From the NCBI GenBank assembly GCA_951812315.1, contig CATOSA010000011.1:1-64000 (forward strand): a stretch of DNA of 64,000 bases. The letters run 5' to 3'. The stretch is from an uncultured Burkholderiales bacterium (GTDB lineage Bacteria > Pseudomonadota > Gammaproteobacteria > Burkholderiales > Eutrophovitaceae). The stretch's first letter is position 1. Every line of letters starts with the position of its first letter. The notes below the pieces were generated by a model that was not told where the DNA came from, made no database searches, and saw only the letters and a program-made list of their open reading frames with translations. Below are positions 22,095-31,231 of the stretch, one piece after another. Both the position numbers and the translations under genes were made by a program.

Positions 22095-23527
22095 CAAAGA
22101 TTCCTCAGATAGTGACGGCTAGCCAGGTCGCTTGCCGCTGGTGGCGATGCCGCTCTTCGCTTGACCGAGGTGGCGGACTCTACGACAACGTCAATCTGGC
22201 CAATGTGCACTCTTGGCGTTTGCGGCGTTCTATCGGGGGACTTTCGAGGCACACTGGAATGAACGGCGTCGCGTTGCCTGGTTATCAATTGCGCCGGCAT
22301 CAGTTGCGTCGGCAAAGGCCGCTCCAGTGCCGACTTGACGGGTCGCTGAATTCCCGGAGAGTGCGCAGGCTTCGCCACGTTTGCAGCCGCCGCGCGTTGT
22401 CTGGACAAATCGCGTTCTACCGCACCGCTCGCTACCGACCGATTCTTGTCTACGGGTACCGGAACGGGCGCCGCACGCGTGCCGGCGTTATTGCCCGAAC
22501 CGGCATCCAGGGCGGATCGGGCAACAAACCTGATATCAGCAAGTTCGGCCTTTGCATCCTGCTGTTGATTCCCACCGGCGTTTTGCCTATTGACCGAATT
22601 CTTCTGGTCCGTTCTAGCAGCAATTTCCCGCGAATACAGGCGGGCATTCGTAGTACCGGCAGATCCGCTTTCCTCTGCGTGTCTTTCTGTCGACTGGCCT
22701 TGCTCCGCCGAACGACCTTCTCTGAAGGACACGAAAGTCGCCGCGCGCATTTCGTCGGCTAGATCTGCACGCGCATTCGGACCAAAGATGGAATCCTCGG
22801 ACTGACGTTGATCTTCAGTGGTTGAGGCTTGACTTTGACCAGGTGTATATCCACCTGCGGCCGAAAGAGCCGTGCCGTTTATTCCCGATCGCCCGATGAC
22901 TTCATCTACCTGCGCAAAGTCAGCGCCATCGTTTTCAATCGATGTTTCCTGGCGCGGCGCAGCTAAATCTGCCGGTAAAGCGGGAGGTTCGCCTGCATCG
23001 AAGTCGATGGAGTGAAATTGCGCGCTATGCGCGTCGGCTAACATTGGAAACGCATCACGATCGTGATTTCGAGTGTTCGACTCGCTCTCTGAATTCACTG
23101 AATCCGCAGGTTGTGACACCACAACCGTTATTGGTACGGATGCCTTTTCCGAATTCGAACCTGATTCAATCGAACCGCGCCCGTCACCAGGCGGACTGCT
23201 CTGATCCACGGCAACTGAATGAGAGAGTGCAGCATCGACACTGCGTGATATGTCCTGAGAAGCCCGGTTAGTTGCGTCTCGTGCGCTAGCAGGAGCCGAC
23301 GCATCGCCAGCATGGGAGCCAATATCAGTTGTACTTTCCTAAACTTGCGCTGGCACTCTCAACCGGCTCATATCACTCGCCATCATCTCAGTCGTTGATC
23401 CGGCTACAGAAGCCACAGCATCCAGTGCGGCCCCCCGGCTTTTGGTTGTCGCAACAGGGCTATCCGAAGACTGCGACCTTGAACTGCGAGGACGCGTATC
23501 GGCGATGATCGATTTCAGGAAACGCAT
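22094..23527 (-). CDS. Low-complexity eCIS protein with in-frame TAG at codon 63
   Basis: From ATG 23527 the frame meets TAG at 23339-23341 (codon 63) and then stays open to TGA at 22094, 477 codons in all. Most of the protein is Ser/Ala/Arg/Gln-rich and probably disordered. Only the C-terminus looks conserved: 'VHIGQIDVVVES' then a tail ending 'ASRHYLRNL'. As I recall, a similar ending occurs on disordered proteins between the tube and Pvc16 genes of other eCIS loci. The 371-residue frame starting at GTG 23209 could be made alone. Function unknown. Confidence 0.65.
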
Positions 23528-23532
23528 CCGGT

Positions 23533-24387
23533 CTAATCCTGTCCGGTCATACCGGCCGACCAGTTAATCAGTTCCAGATAGAGACGGCGTCTGCTTTTCG
23601 GCAAATCAAGGATTGCCGCCTCACTCCAGTGATAGTGGCTCGCCAGCGTGTGCACTTCATCGTAGAAAACGCGCCCGCTGATGTCGGCCAGCGCGTAATG
23701 GTCCAGTGCCGCGCGTTGTTCTCGCCCGCACTCCGGACATTTCACCAGCAATTGATCACAAACCGCAGGCGACATTTCATCGAGGGCGGTGTCGATCGCT
23801 TGGAAATCAGACTCGGAGAGACTGTTGAAGAATTCCTTGTCGGGTGGCTCTCCGTTCTCCGAGCGGACGCAGGTATGCAACAGTTGCTTCATGGCGTCTT
23901 GCTCGGGATCTCCGGCAATGCGCTCCTGATCCGAACCCGTCGGAACCCGGATACTGACTGTCTGTTCACCCAATTCCAGCGCCACCTGGGGAAATCCCCT
24001 GCCGGCCTGTTTCACTGGGAGTTCGGAACGCCGCACATCAACGTCAAGCATCGCATCGCACTGGCCGCAAGAAACGTTCAGCCACATCTGGTCACCACTG
24101 AGCATCGCTGCCAGACGCAGCATCAGGTACTGACGATCGGCGACACAAAGTTTGGCGGCCGTTGCCGAGTCGGCAGACTGATTGCCGATGTTGTCCAGCA
24201 CTGAATCGAGGACAGCAGTCACATAGCCGGGCCGGTCCATCTGTGTTTCGAGCTCAATGAGTTCCTGTTCCAACCGACCAGTCAGCGGGCGAAATTCGGA
24301 ATGCCGCTCGATGCGCCCACCATTGAGTAGATCACCATTGAGCAAACCACCAGGAAGTGTGACCTCTACGCCGCGCACGACATTCAC
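23533..24387 (-). CDS. Putative baseplate/chaperone-type eCIS protein with zinc ribbon
   Basis: A 284-residue protein with a GTG start 4 bp after the restored tube stop. It has two Cys pairs, 'SCGQCD' and 'KCPECGR', about 120 residues apart, which could build a zinc ribbon. The C-terminus 'FYDEVHTLASHYHWSEAAI' and 'LPKSRRRLYLELI' recalls T4 gp26/gp51-like baseplate proteins of eCIS loci, which also follow the tube gene. The family assignment is tentative, but position and conservation point to a structural or assembly role. Confidence 0.7.
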   Translation of the reverse strand: MNVVRGVEVTLPGGLLNGDLLNGGRIERHSEFRPLTGRLEQELIELETQMDRPGYVTAVLDSVLDNIGNQSADSATAAKLCVADRQYLMLRLAAMLSGDQMWLNVSCGQCDAMLDVDVRRSELPVKQAGRGFPQVALELGEQTVSIRVPTGSDQERIAGDPEQDAMKQLLHTCVRSENGEPPDKEFFNSLSESDFQAIDTALDEMSPAVCDQLLVKCPECGREQRAALDHYALADISGRVFYDEVHTLASHYHWSEAAILDLPKSRRRLYLELINWSAGMTGQD

Positions 24388-24390
24388 TCA

Positions 24391-24893
24391 TCAAGTTTCT
24401 GTAGGCTCGGCCGCCGCCTCGTCACGATCCCAACCTTCGTGCTCCAGTTTGATTGTCTGGATGCCGACCGTGTTGGTGGTACCCGCATCAAAATCGGGCA
24501 GCGCCTGATACTCCGATACCCAGGCGCGTTTCACCTGATAGCCACAACACCCTGAAGGTTCATCGCGTTGATGACAATGTCCTTGCGGAAATTAACGAGC
24601 GACATCCCCGCATCACCATCGATGTTGTTCACCAGATTGGCCCATTGCTCGAACACCGGATCGTGCGTCAGTCCCTGTTCCAGGGTGATCGCTTCGTACT
24701 TGGTGCCGCCGGGTAGCTTGCGCACATGGGTCGGGTCACCGCCGGTGCGCCAATCCACTGCCTCGGTCGTTTTCTTCAGTGCACTCATCTTCTTTAACCC
24801 GGCCACCGGCTGGCCATCGATCAGCACCTGAAACTTGAATGTGCGATACGGATAGTGGCGATGCGCGTTCGCGGGGAATAGTGGAGCCGCCAT
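24391..24893 (-). pseudogene. eCIS inner tube protein, frameshifted near codon 116
   Basis: The N-terminal 120 residues (ATG 24893, premature TGA 24531) are a T4 gp19-like tube protein: 'HYPYRTFKFQVLIDG', 'VDWRTGGDP'. The missing C-terminus is intact in another frame: 'QVKRAWVSEYQALPDFDAG', then 'IQTIKLEHEGWDRDE', ending at TGA 24391. One base lost between about 24535 and 24550 explains it; adding one C gives 'GVVAYQVKRAWVSEYQ' and a 167-residue protein, the usual length. Without the C-terminal strand the tube should not polymerise, so this lesion alone would disable the particle if real. Confidence 0.85.
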
Positions 24894-24921
24894 ATCATCT
24901 CTCCTTGGTTTATTTGTTCAC

Positions 24922-26895
24922 TTATTGCAGGTTTACTTTCTGTTGAATTCGGACGATGACAAACTCGGCCGGCTTGAGTGGCGCGAAGCCAACAATGACT
25001 ATGACCTGGCCGGCATCAATCTCGGCTTGTGTCATCGTGTCGCCCAGACCGCAGCGAACGAAGTAGGCGTCAGATGCTTTTTCTCCCTGAAACGCGCCGA
25101 CCCGGAACAGACTGTTCATGAAGCCGCCGATGTTGCCTCTCAGGGATGCCCACAGGCGATGGTCATTGGGCTCGAACACAGCCCACTGAATGCCGTCGTA
25201 AATACTATGCTCGATCATTATTGCGGTGCGCCGCACCGGCACGTAGCGCCATTCCGGATCGGCCTTGGTCGCAAGCGTTCGAGCACCCCAGATAACAGGA
25301 CCGGCGCCGGGCATCTTGCGTAAACAGTTGACGCCAAGCGGATTGAGCGAATCCTGTTCGCCATCCTCGACGACATACTGAAGTCCTGCCACACCAAGGA
25401 GACCGGATTCAAGGCCAGCCAGCGCTTTCCATACGCCGCGTTTGCCGTCAATTCTGGCCCACATTCCATCGGCATATCCACTGGGCGGCACCAGCACGGT
25501 TTTGGGCGCGCCGGGATTCTTTTCCGCGTTGTAGAACGGATTAGCCACATTGATCCATGGGTAATACAACACGCTGTAGGTCTTGCTCGGAAGCGTCAGG
25601 TCAACAACGTCCTTCGGCGTCTCCAGTTCCTTGTCGGCGGGCGGATCTACGATCACCATACGACTCTTCATCTTGGCGGCGTGACCTATCGCCTGATCTA
25701 TAACGGGGTTTCCTGATCCATCAGCCGCCCAGGCCTGGCCCGGCAGGCAAATGGTGTTGATGTCGCGAATCTTTATGAACTTGGTGAACACGTCGGTGTA
25801 GTCATCAGTCAATGGTTTGCCGCCATCAACACCACCGCTCAATGTGTCATCAGATGCACCGCTGGACCACGCGGCGTCAGCACTTTCCTGACCAGTTAAC
25901 TCCGTGGCGCCATTGGCAACATCCAGCTTTAGAGTTTGGACAACGTTGGTAGTTGGCGCACCGCCGGGTGATGTAATCACGACCTTTGAACCTGCTTCGC
26001 GCGTTCCTGAGGTGAGCACCAACGTTTCGCCCACAGCCTGGCAAGTGAAATTCGCGCGGCGCTCGACTGAGGCGCCAGCTCTGACGAGGTTTTCGATTTC
26101 GCTTGCGACGTCGCTCAGGTTCGCGAAATTCGACGCAGGTATTTCTTTCGTAAACGCCGTTTGAGAATCCAGCGCTATTTCCAAAGTCCGGGAAAGCGGA
26201 TCAGTAAACGCGCTGCTGAAGTCCAGAGATACTCCAGTCAAGCTCCCGCTGGTGCTCGTCCCCAGATAGCTGTCCGATGTAATTGTCTTGGCCGCCACCG
26301 GCGCCAATTCGACTGTCACGAGATCCGACACGCCGTTGATCACGTTCTTGATGAACAAGGCGTGCGCCGAATCCATACTGACACCGGCATAGATTTCCAG
26401 CACATCCAGCTCGCCGTCGTCATTCAATCTGCCGATTTCAACGTCATACAGGACAGTACTTATCGGACTAACTGCCATTCTGACGACAAGGCCGTTGGCC
26501 CAGGCACCTTCATTGACTGCCGTAAAGTGAAGACCATGATCGCCGGTCTGCGATGGGTTATCCAGATACGCCACGGCTTTTTTCGCATCGAAGGTGACCG
26601 GATTGTCATCCTTGTTCCAGTCCTGGGTGATGCGAACGATATAGGCCTTGGTGCCGCCATTCTGGAAGAAGGCCGATACCGAAAAACCCCTTGGGTCGCC
26701 TTTGCTGTCCTTGGTGTCGCGGATTCCGCCGTATTGTTTGTCATAGTCATCCCATTTGAGAATGAGCTCGGGCTCACCGATAGGACCTTTGACCGTGTAG
26801 CCAACGAACGCGGCCGTGGACGTCCCCATTCCTTCGATTGGCCTGGAGCCGCTGGGAATTTCTTCTATGTAGACACCTGGATGCAAATACGCCAT
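24922..26895 (-). CDS. eCIS contractile sheath protein
   Basis: A 657-residue sheath protein. The N-terminus 'YLHPGVYIEEIPSGSRPI' and the C-terminal 'WAVFEPNDHRLWASLR' with 'GFAPLKPAEFVIVRIQQK' are diagnostic of phage/eCIS tail sheaths. The middle (about residues 120-350) is an extra beta-rich insertion that explains the larger size compared with short sheaths. The last strand is complete, as needed for the handshake with neighbouring subunits. The tube gene follows after 28 bp. Confidence 0.95.
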   Translation of the reverse strand: MAYLHPGVYIEEIPSGSRPIEGMGTSTAAFVGYTVKGPIGEPELILKWDDYDKQYGGIRDTKDSKGDPRGFSVSAFFQNGGTKAYIVRITQDWNKDDNPVTFDAKKAVAYLDNPSQTGDHGLHFTAVNEGAWANGLVVRMAVSPISTVLYDVEIGRLNDDGELDVLEIYAGVSMDSAHALFIKNVINGVSDLVTVELAPVAAKTITSDSYLGTSTSGSLTGVSLDFSSAFTDPLSRTLEIALDSQTAFTKEIPASNFANLSDVASEIENLVRAGASVERRANFTCQAVGETLVLTSGTREAGSKVVITSPGGAPTTNVVQTLKLDVANGATELTGQESADAAWSSGASDDTLSGGVDGGKPLTDDYTDVFTKFIKIRDINTICLPGQAWAADGSGNPVIDQAIGHAAKMKSRMVIVDPPADKELETPKDVVDLTLPSKTYSVLYYPWINVANPFYNAEKNPGAPKTVLVPPSGYADGMWARIDGKRGVWKALAGLESGLLGVAGLQYVVEDGEQDSLNPLGVNCLRKMPGAGPVIWGARTLATKADPEWRYVPVRRTAIMIEHSIYDGIQWAVFEPNDHRLWASLRGNIGGFMNSLFRVGAFQGEKASDAYFVRCGLGDTMTQAEIDAGQVIVIVGFAPLKPAEFVIVRIQQKVNLQ

Positions 26896-27196
26896 TACTG
26901 TCCTCCGTTATCGATCGCTTTTGACTGTAAAAGATTTGGGTAAAACGTCAGCGCCGTTGTTGTATCGACTTGCTTCTTGGCCGCAACCTGTTTGCAAGAA
27001 CTAAAACCAAATGCGCGGCCAGACATGTCCGAAGCGGCGCATTGCTCCGCGAATCCGCGCCAGCTCATTGTCGTGACTGATTTACGCACGTGGCTTGTAC
27101 GTGCAGTGCGCCACTTGAACAGTTGCGACGATGTCGCTCATCAATCAGCTTCCAAATTTCGAGTTCCGAACGTCGTTGCGTCAGATTTCCGCATCA
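26896..27196. other. Leader between the first small gene and the sheath gene
   Basis: About 300 bp without a convincing gene. A 64-codon minus-strand frame (26895-27089) overlaps the sheath start but has no family-like sequence. The stretch probably serves as the sheath mRNA leader. Confidence 0.4.
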
Positions 27197-27430
27197 TCAA
27201 ACCTTGCCGTTTGCGCTTTCTGATCCAGCGCGATTCGCTCGATAGACCACCCTGCCACCCGGCAAACACTTGAGCTCAATTCGATCCTGCTCGCGCAGAT
27301 TCACAAGCGCAGCGGCAACTTCCTGTGCGCTCGCTTCCAATCCCATTGCCGGCATCCACCACTTCGCAATCCCCTGTTCACCGTCCGCTGCGTTGGGGTG
27401 CTGGACTAGATATTCCTCGATCGCTTCCAT
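27197..27430 (-). CDS. Small winged-helix-like protein at the head of the eCIS operon
   Basis: Starting at ATG 27430 (MEAIEEYL) it encodes 77 residues: 'HPNAADGEQGIAKWWMPAMG' then a helix-turn-helix-like 'QEVAAALVNLREQDRIE' and a short beta-wing. A GTG at 27448 is an alternative start. Small proteins with this pattern look like single winged-helix domains. It is the first gene of the run, about 300 bp upstream of the sheath, so a regulatory role is possible but unproven. Confidence 0.55.
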   Translation of the reverse strand: MEAIEEYLVQHPNAADGEQGIAKWWMPAMGLEASAQEVAAALVNLREQDRIELKCLPGGRVVYRANRAGSESANGKV

Positions 27431-27591
27431 GACCCACTGTGTGCACACATCAACTACCCGCCCCGAAAAATTACTGTCGGCATTGCCCTATAACGCGAGC
27501 GCCGTGCCATCTCGGAAACATTCAGTTAACTGTTTGATTAGAAGTGGACCCCGAAACTTGGACCCCCGCTTAAGTGAAATCTCCATGGGGT

Positions 27592-28437
27592 TCAGGCCGC
27601 GCTCTTCAACGCCGTTTGTTCGAAGTACACCGCATCGGGGGTACGCCGGTCAAGCCCAGTGTGAGGACGCCGGGTATTGTAAAAACGAAAGTATTTGTCC
27701 AGTCCGGCGCGTAATGCCGCCAGCGTTTCATACGCGCGCAGATACACGTCTTCGTACTTCACACTGCGCCACAACCGTTCGACGAACACGTTGTCGATCC
27801 AGCGAGCCTTGCCGTCCATGCTGATCGTCACTTCGTGCTCCTTGAGAACGCGGGTGAACGCATCGGCCGTGAACTGCGTGCCCTGATCGGTGTTGAATAT
27901 CTCGGGTGTACCGTAGCGAGGCAATGCCTCTTCGAGCGCCTCGACGCAAAAGTCGCTGTCCATCGTGTTCGACGCCCGCCACGAAAGCACCTTGCGCGTA
28001 TGCCAGTGCATAATCGCCACGAGCTACATGAACCCCTTGGCCATCGGTAGATAACAGATATCGCTCGCCCACACCTGGTTGGCCCGCGTGATTGTCATGT
28101 CCCTGAGCAAGTAAGGATAGATCTTGTGTCCCTTGTCTGGCGTGCTGGTGCGCCGCTTCGGCTACAGCGCCCTGATCTGCATCTGACGCATCAGCCGCTG
28201 TACGCGCTTACGATTGACCTGCAGCCCGCGTGTATCGAGTTCGTTGCGAATACGACGGCTTCCGTAGAACGGCAGCTCAAGGTGGAGCTCGTCGATCAGG
28301 CGCATCAGCTCAAGGTCTTCGGCTGACACCTGTGCGCCGCGATAGTACGCTGTGCAGCGTGCCACTCCGAGTAACTCGCAGCGGCGTGCCCTGGACAGTT
28401 CGTGAGCGCTTTGAATCTGTGCTCGGCGCTCGCTCAC
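27592..28437 (-). pseudogene. IS3-family transposase OrfB with two in-frame TAG codons
   Basis: A 281-codon integrase-type transposase carrying the DDE residues: D in 'WASDICYLP', D in 'FNTDQGTQFT' and E in 'NVFVERLWRS'. TAG interrupts it at 28162-28164 ('RAL*PKRRTS') and 28024-28026 ('GFM*LVAIM'). Relatives usually have Tyr at both positions, so each is one substitution from a sense codon. The copy is probably inactive unless amber codons are suppressed. Confidence 0.85.
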
Positions 28438-28724
28438 CGGTCGCGCCCGAGCAACTTTGACAGAAAATCTTTCTCCATCGTCAGTTGCCCGACCTTGGCG
28501 TGCAGCTTCTCGATTTCGCGTTCGGTGTGTTGCGCCTCAACTGCGTTGCCACCGAACACGTCCTCGGCACTATCGACCAGACGTTTCTTCCAGTCCTGGA
28601 TCTGATTCGGGTGAACGTCGAACTGTTCAGCCAGCTCGGCCAGTGTGTGCTCGCCACGCACTGCGCCCAGTGCTACTTTGGCCTTGAAGCTCGCCGTGTG
28701 ATTTCTTCTCTTTCTACGTGTCAT
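28434..28724 (-). CDS. IS3-family transposase OrfA
   Basis: A 96-residue helix-turn-helix protein ('RRNHTASFKAKVALGAVRG', 'LAEQFDVHPNQIQDWKKRLV') followed by a leucine-zipper-like tail ending 'LTMEKDFLSKLLGRDR', typical of IS3-family OrfA. It overlaps orfB by ATGA; in related elements a -1 frameshift produces the fused OrfAB transposase. Confidence 0.92.
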   Translation of the reverse strand: MTRRKRRNHTASFKAKVALGAVRGEHTLAELAEQFDVHPNQIQDWKKRLVDSAEDVFGGNAVEAQHTEREIEKLHAKVGQLTMEKDFLSKLLGRDR

Positions 28725-28767
28725 CTTCGGATCCTCTCTGTGTCGTAAAAGAATAATCCATAAGATT

Positions 28768-29544
28768 TCACTTATCAGCTATATTTTGGTGTCCAGCCGT
28801 TGGGGTCCACCTCTGTCCGCCGCGCGTCAACACCCAGATAAGCTGAAAATCAGTAAACGTGAACAGAACGGAAAATGTCATGACCACAGCGATGATCGGC
28901 GACAACATCGGTAACGTGATGTTGCGAAACTTCTGCCACGGTGTAGCGCCGTCGATAGCGGCCGCTTCATACAAGGCGGGTGAAATTGTTTGCAGCCCCG
29001 CCAGCAGACAAATCGCCACAAAGGGAACTCCACGCCAGACGTTGGCGGTAATGGTCGAAGCGCGCGCGAGATTCGGCTCGCCAAGGAAATTGATGTATTC
29101 ATCAATCAGGCCCAGTTTCACCAATGCCCAGCTCAGCACCGAAAACTGGGCGTCATAAATCCACCAGAAGGCGATTGCCGAGAGCACGGTCGGCACAATA
29201 AACGGCAGCAATACGATGGCGCGCAGGAAGGATTGAAACGGCAGGTGGCGATTGAGCAACAGTGCCAGCCACAGGCCAAGCGCGAACTTGATGATGCTTG
29301 CCACCACGGTGTAGAGGAAGGTATTGAAGATCGACAAGCGAAATACACTGTCATCCCACAACCATTCATAGTTTTCAAGGCCGATCCATTCGCCGACACG
29401 ACCTATTTTCGCGTCCGTAAACCCGAGCCACACACCCAGGCCAAGCGGATAGGTCAGAAACGTCAGCAGGATGGCCGCCGCCGGCAGCATGAACAGCGCG
29501 CCAAGCACGTTGCGATTTTCCAGCCATCCGCCAATGGAACGCAT
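28768..29544 (-). pseudogene. Sugar ABC transporter permease, truncated by the IS
   Basis: The ATG at 29544 follows GGGGA, 22 bp after the ATPase stop. The protein is a MalF/UgpA-type permease with membrane segments 'LGALFMLPAAAILLTFLTYP', 'IVLLPFIVPTVLSAIAFWWI' and the EAA loop 'LYEAAAIDGATPWQKFRNI'. Native sequence stops after 'IWVLTRGG' (about residue 244 of a usual 290-300) where the IS end begins; the last 14 codons to 28768 are IS sequence. The last membrane segment is lost, so it is almost certainly non-functional. Confidence 0.88.
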
Positions 29545-29566
29545 ATGCCTGTTCCCCGATATACGT

Positions 29567-30631
29567 CTACAGCCTGGCGCCCGATACCGGATCGAACAGG
29601 CAGGTTTTTCCATCCTGCACGTCCAACCGGATACGGTCGCCCGGACGAAACACGTGGCGTTCGCGCGTGACAGCGCCGGTGGGTTCAATAACGACCACCT
29701 CTGCCTCTACGCCGGGCGGCCCACCGTCACCAGGCGTACTTGCAACCGACTCTTTCGATCGTGATTCCTGGATCAGCAGGTGCTCAGGGCGCACTCCCAG
29801 TATCACTTCGCGCCCGTCAGGTTCACTGGACTCCGGCGCTGGAAGGATGTCCCCGGCCGCAAACCGGACCGCGCGTCCCGCGGCCGCCGTAACAAGCTCG
29901 CCCTTCAAGAAATTCATCGCTGGAGAACCGATAAATCCGGCAACGAACCGGTTTGCCGGATGGTCGTACAAATCCAGCGGTGAGCCCACCTGCTCGACGT
30001 TGCCCTTGTTCATCACCACGATTTTGTCGGCCATGGTCATGGCCTCGATCTGATCGTGGGTTACGTACACTGACGTCGTCTTGAGGCGCTGATGCAGTTC
30101 GCGTATTTCGGTGCGCATTTGCACCCGTAGCTTGGCGTCAAGATTGGACAAGGGCTCGTCAAACAGAAATACCTGCGGCTTGCGTACAATCGCGCGACCC
30201 ATCGCGACGCGCTGACGCTGCCCGCCGGAAAGCTGCCGGGGATAACGTTCCAGAAATTCGCCAAGGCCAAGAATGCGTGTTGCTTCCTCGACCCGCTCGC
30301 GTTGTTCCTGCTTGCTGCAACCGGCCAGTTTCATCGAGAACGCCATGTTCTCGAACACTGTCATGTGCGGATATAACGCATAGTTCTGGAACACCATTGC
30401 GATGTCCCGCTCTTTCGGCGCAATCTTGTTGACCAGCGCGTCGCCGATGTAGATTTCGCCGCCGCTAACCTCTTCCAGCCCTGCGATCATCCGCAGCAGG
30501 GTCGATTTTCCACAGCCTGACGGTCCGACCAGAACGACGAATTCAGCATCGTCGATTGACACGTCGACTCCGTGCACAACTTCAGTCGTGCCGAAGGACT
30601 TGCGAACCTGCCTGAGTGTAACGGTTGCCAT
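29567..30631 (-). CDS. Sugar ABC transporter ATPase, MalK/UgpC type
   Basis: A 354-residue ATP-binding subunit: Walker A 'GPSGCGKST', signature '[14 protein letters not shown]', Walker B '[16 protein letters not shown]', switch 'VTHDQIEAM' and a C-terminal TOBE domain ('[10 protein letters not shown]'). It would energise uptake of a sugar or polyol. The permease follows directly but is truncated, and no second permease or binding protein is left in the window. It may still serve another transporter, as MsmX-type ATPases do. Confidence 0.92.
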   Translation of the reverse strand: MATVTLRQVRKSFGTTEVVHGVDVSIDDAEFVVLVGPSGCGKSTLLRMIAGLEEVSGGEIYIGDALVNKIAPKERDIAMVFQNYALYPHMTVFENMAFSMKLAGCSKQEQRERVEEATRILGLGEFLERYPRQLSGGQRQRVAMGRAIVRKPQVFLFDEPLSNLDAKLRVQMRTEIRELHQRLKTTSVYVTHDQIEAMTMADKIVVMNKGNVEQVGSPLDLYDHPANRFVAGFIGSPAMNFLKGELVTAAAGRAVRFAAGDILPAPESSEPDGREVILGVRPEHLLIQESRSKESVASTPGDGGPPGVEAEVVVIEPTGAVTRERHVFRPGDRIRLDVQDGKTCLFDPVSGARL

Positions 30632-31231
30632 CGCGCGAAATTCTGTTACCTGTTCTTATTGGTTCAGGCCGTGTGCCAGCACCAAACAGGAACGACGGCA
30701 GGTGCCCCATCACAAGCCGGAGAACTAGCCGGCTCGCTTTTCAAAACGCGTGCAGTCTCGCCAGTCTAAATCAAATGCGCGGACCCTCAAAGCGCATATC
30801 CTGGCACCAGGTTGCCGTTGACCCGTGAGGGTTCGATAGACTGCCAGCCCGCATATTTCACGAAGACGGTCGGGCATTCAACTTACTCTCGAAACCAATC
30901 AGCTTGCTAGAAACATGTTGAGGCAATGCCTCACGGTAGCAGTTTGTACCTATTCACGTTCAGGAAAAATCTGCCGTCACAGCTTGAACGATCGACCTTG
31001 AGCAATAGTCTGGCTATTCCTCTGCGCCCGATCGTCGCAATCTGTTTAGGCACATTTCCCCTGAAAGCGAATCCTTCGTGAAATATGCGGGCTAGGTATG
31101 CACCGGCCTGTGGCACAATATGCACCGCCACAGGATCACAGTATCGGGACAGTCCGTCTTGGAACCGTCCTACAAAAGCTCTGTTAAGTAACAGATCCGG
31201 TTCGGTAACAATAATCGAGGGAGAGAGACAG
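30632..31231. other. Intergenic stretch between divergent ATPase and SDR genes
   Basis: About 600 bp with no supported gene; long frames here have no family-like sequence. It should hold the promoters of the two divergent units. A strong ribosome-binding site (GAGGGAGAGAGA) sits at its right end, just before the SDR start. Confidence 0.5.

Larger units (their letters stand above)
27545..28809 (-). mobile_element. IS3-family insertion sequence (about 1.27 kb)
   Basis: The ends are inverted repeats: TGGACCCCGAAACTTGGACC at 27545 and, reading inward from 28809, TGGACCCCAACGGCTGGACA. Inside are orfA (28434-28724) and orfB (27592-28437), overlapping as ATGA. The outer flanks (aag on the left, cct on the right) do not form a target-site duplication. 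The right end lies inside an ABC permease gene whose remainder is absent on the other side, so a deletion or rearrangement followed insertion. Confidence 0.88.

Noticed and set aside
26895..27089. 64-codon minus-strand frame before the sheath gene
   Set aside because: It overlaps the sheath start by one base as coupled genes do, but its sequence has no conserved look and no ribosome-binding site.
1..27448. Prophage or type VI secretion system
   Set aside because: No capsid, portal, terminase, integrase or lysis genes, and no TssJLM membrane complex. DUF4157, DUF6519, Pvc16-like and AAA+ genes point to an eCIS.
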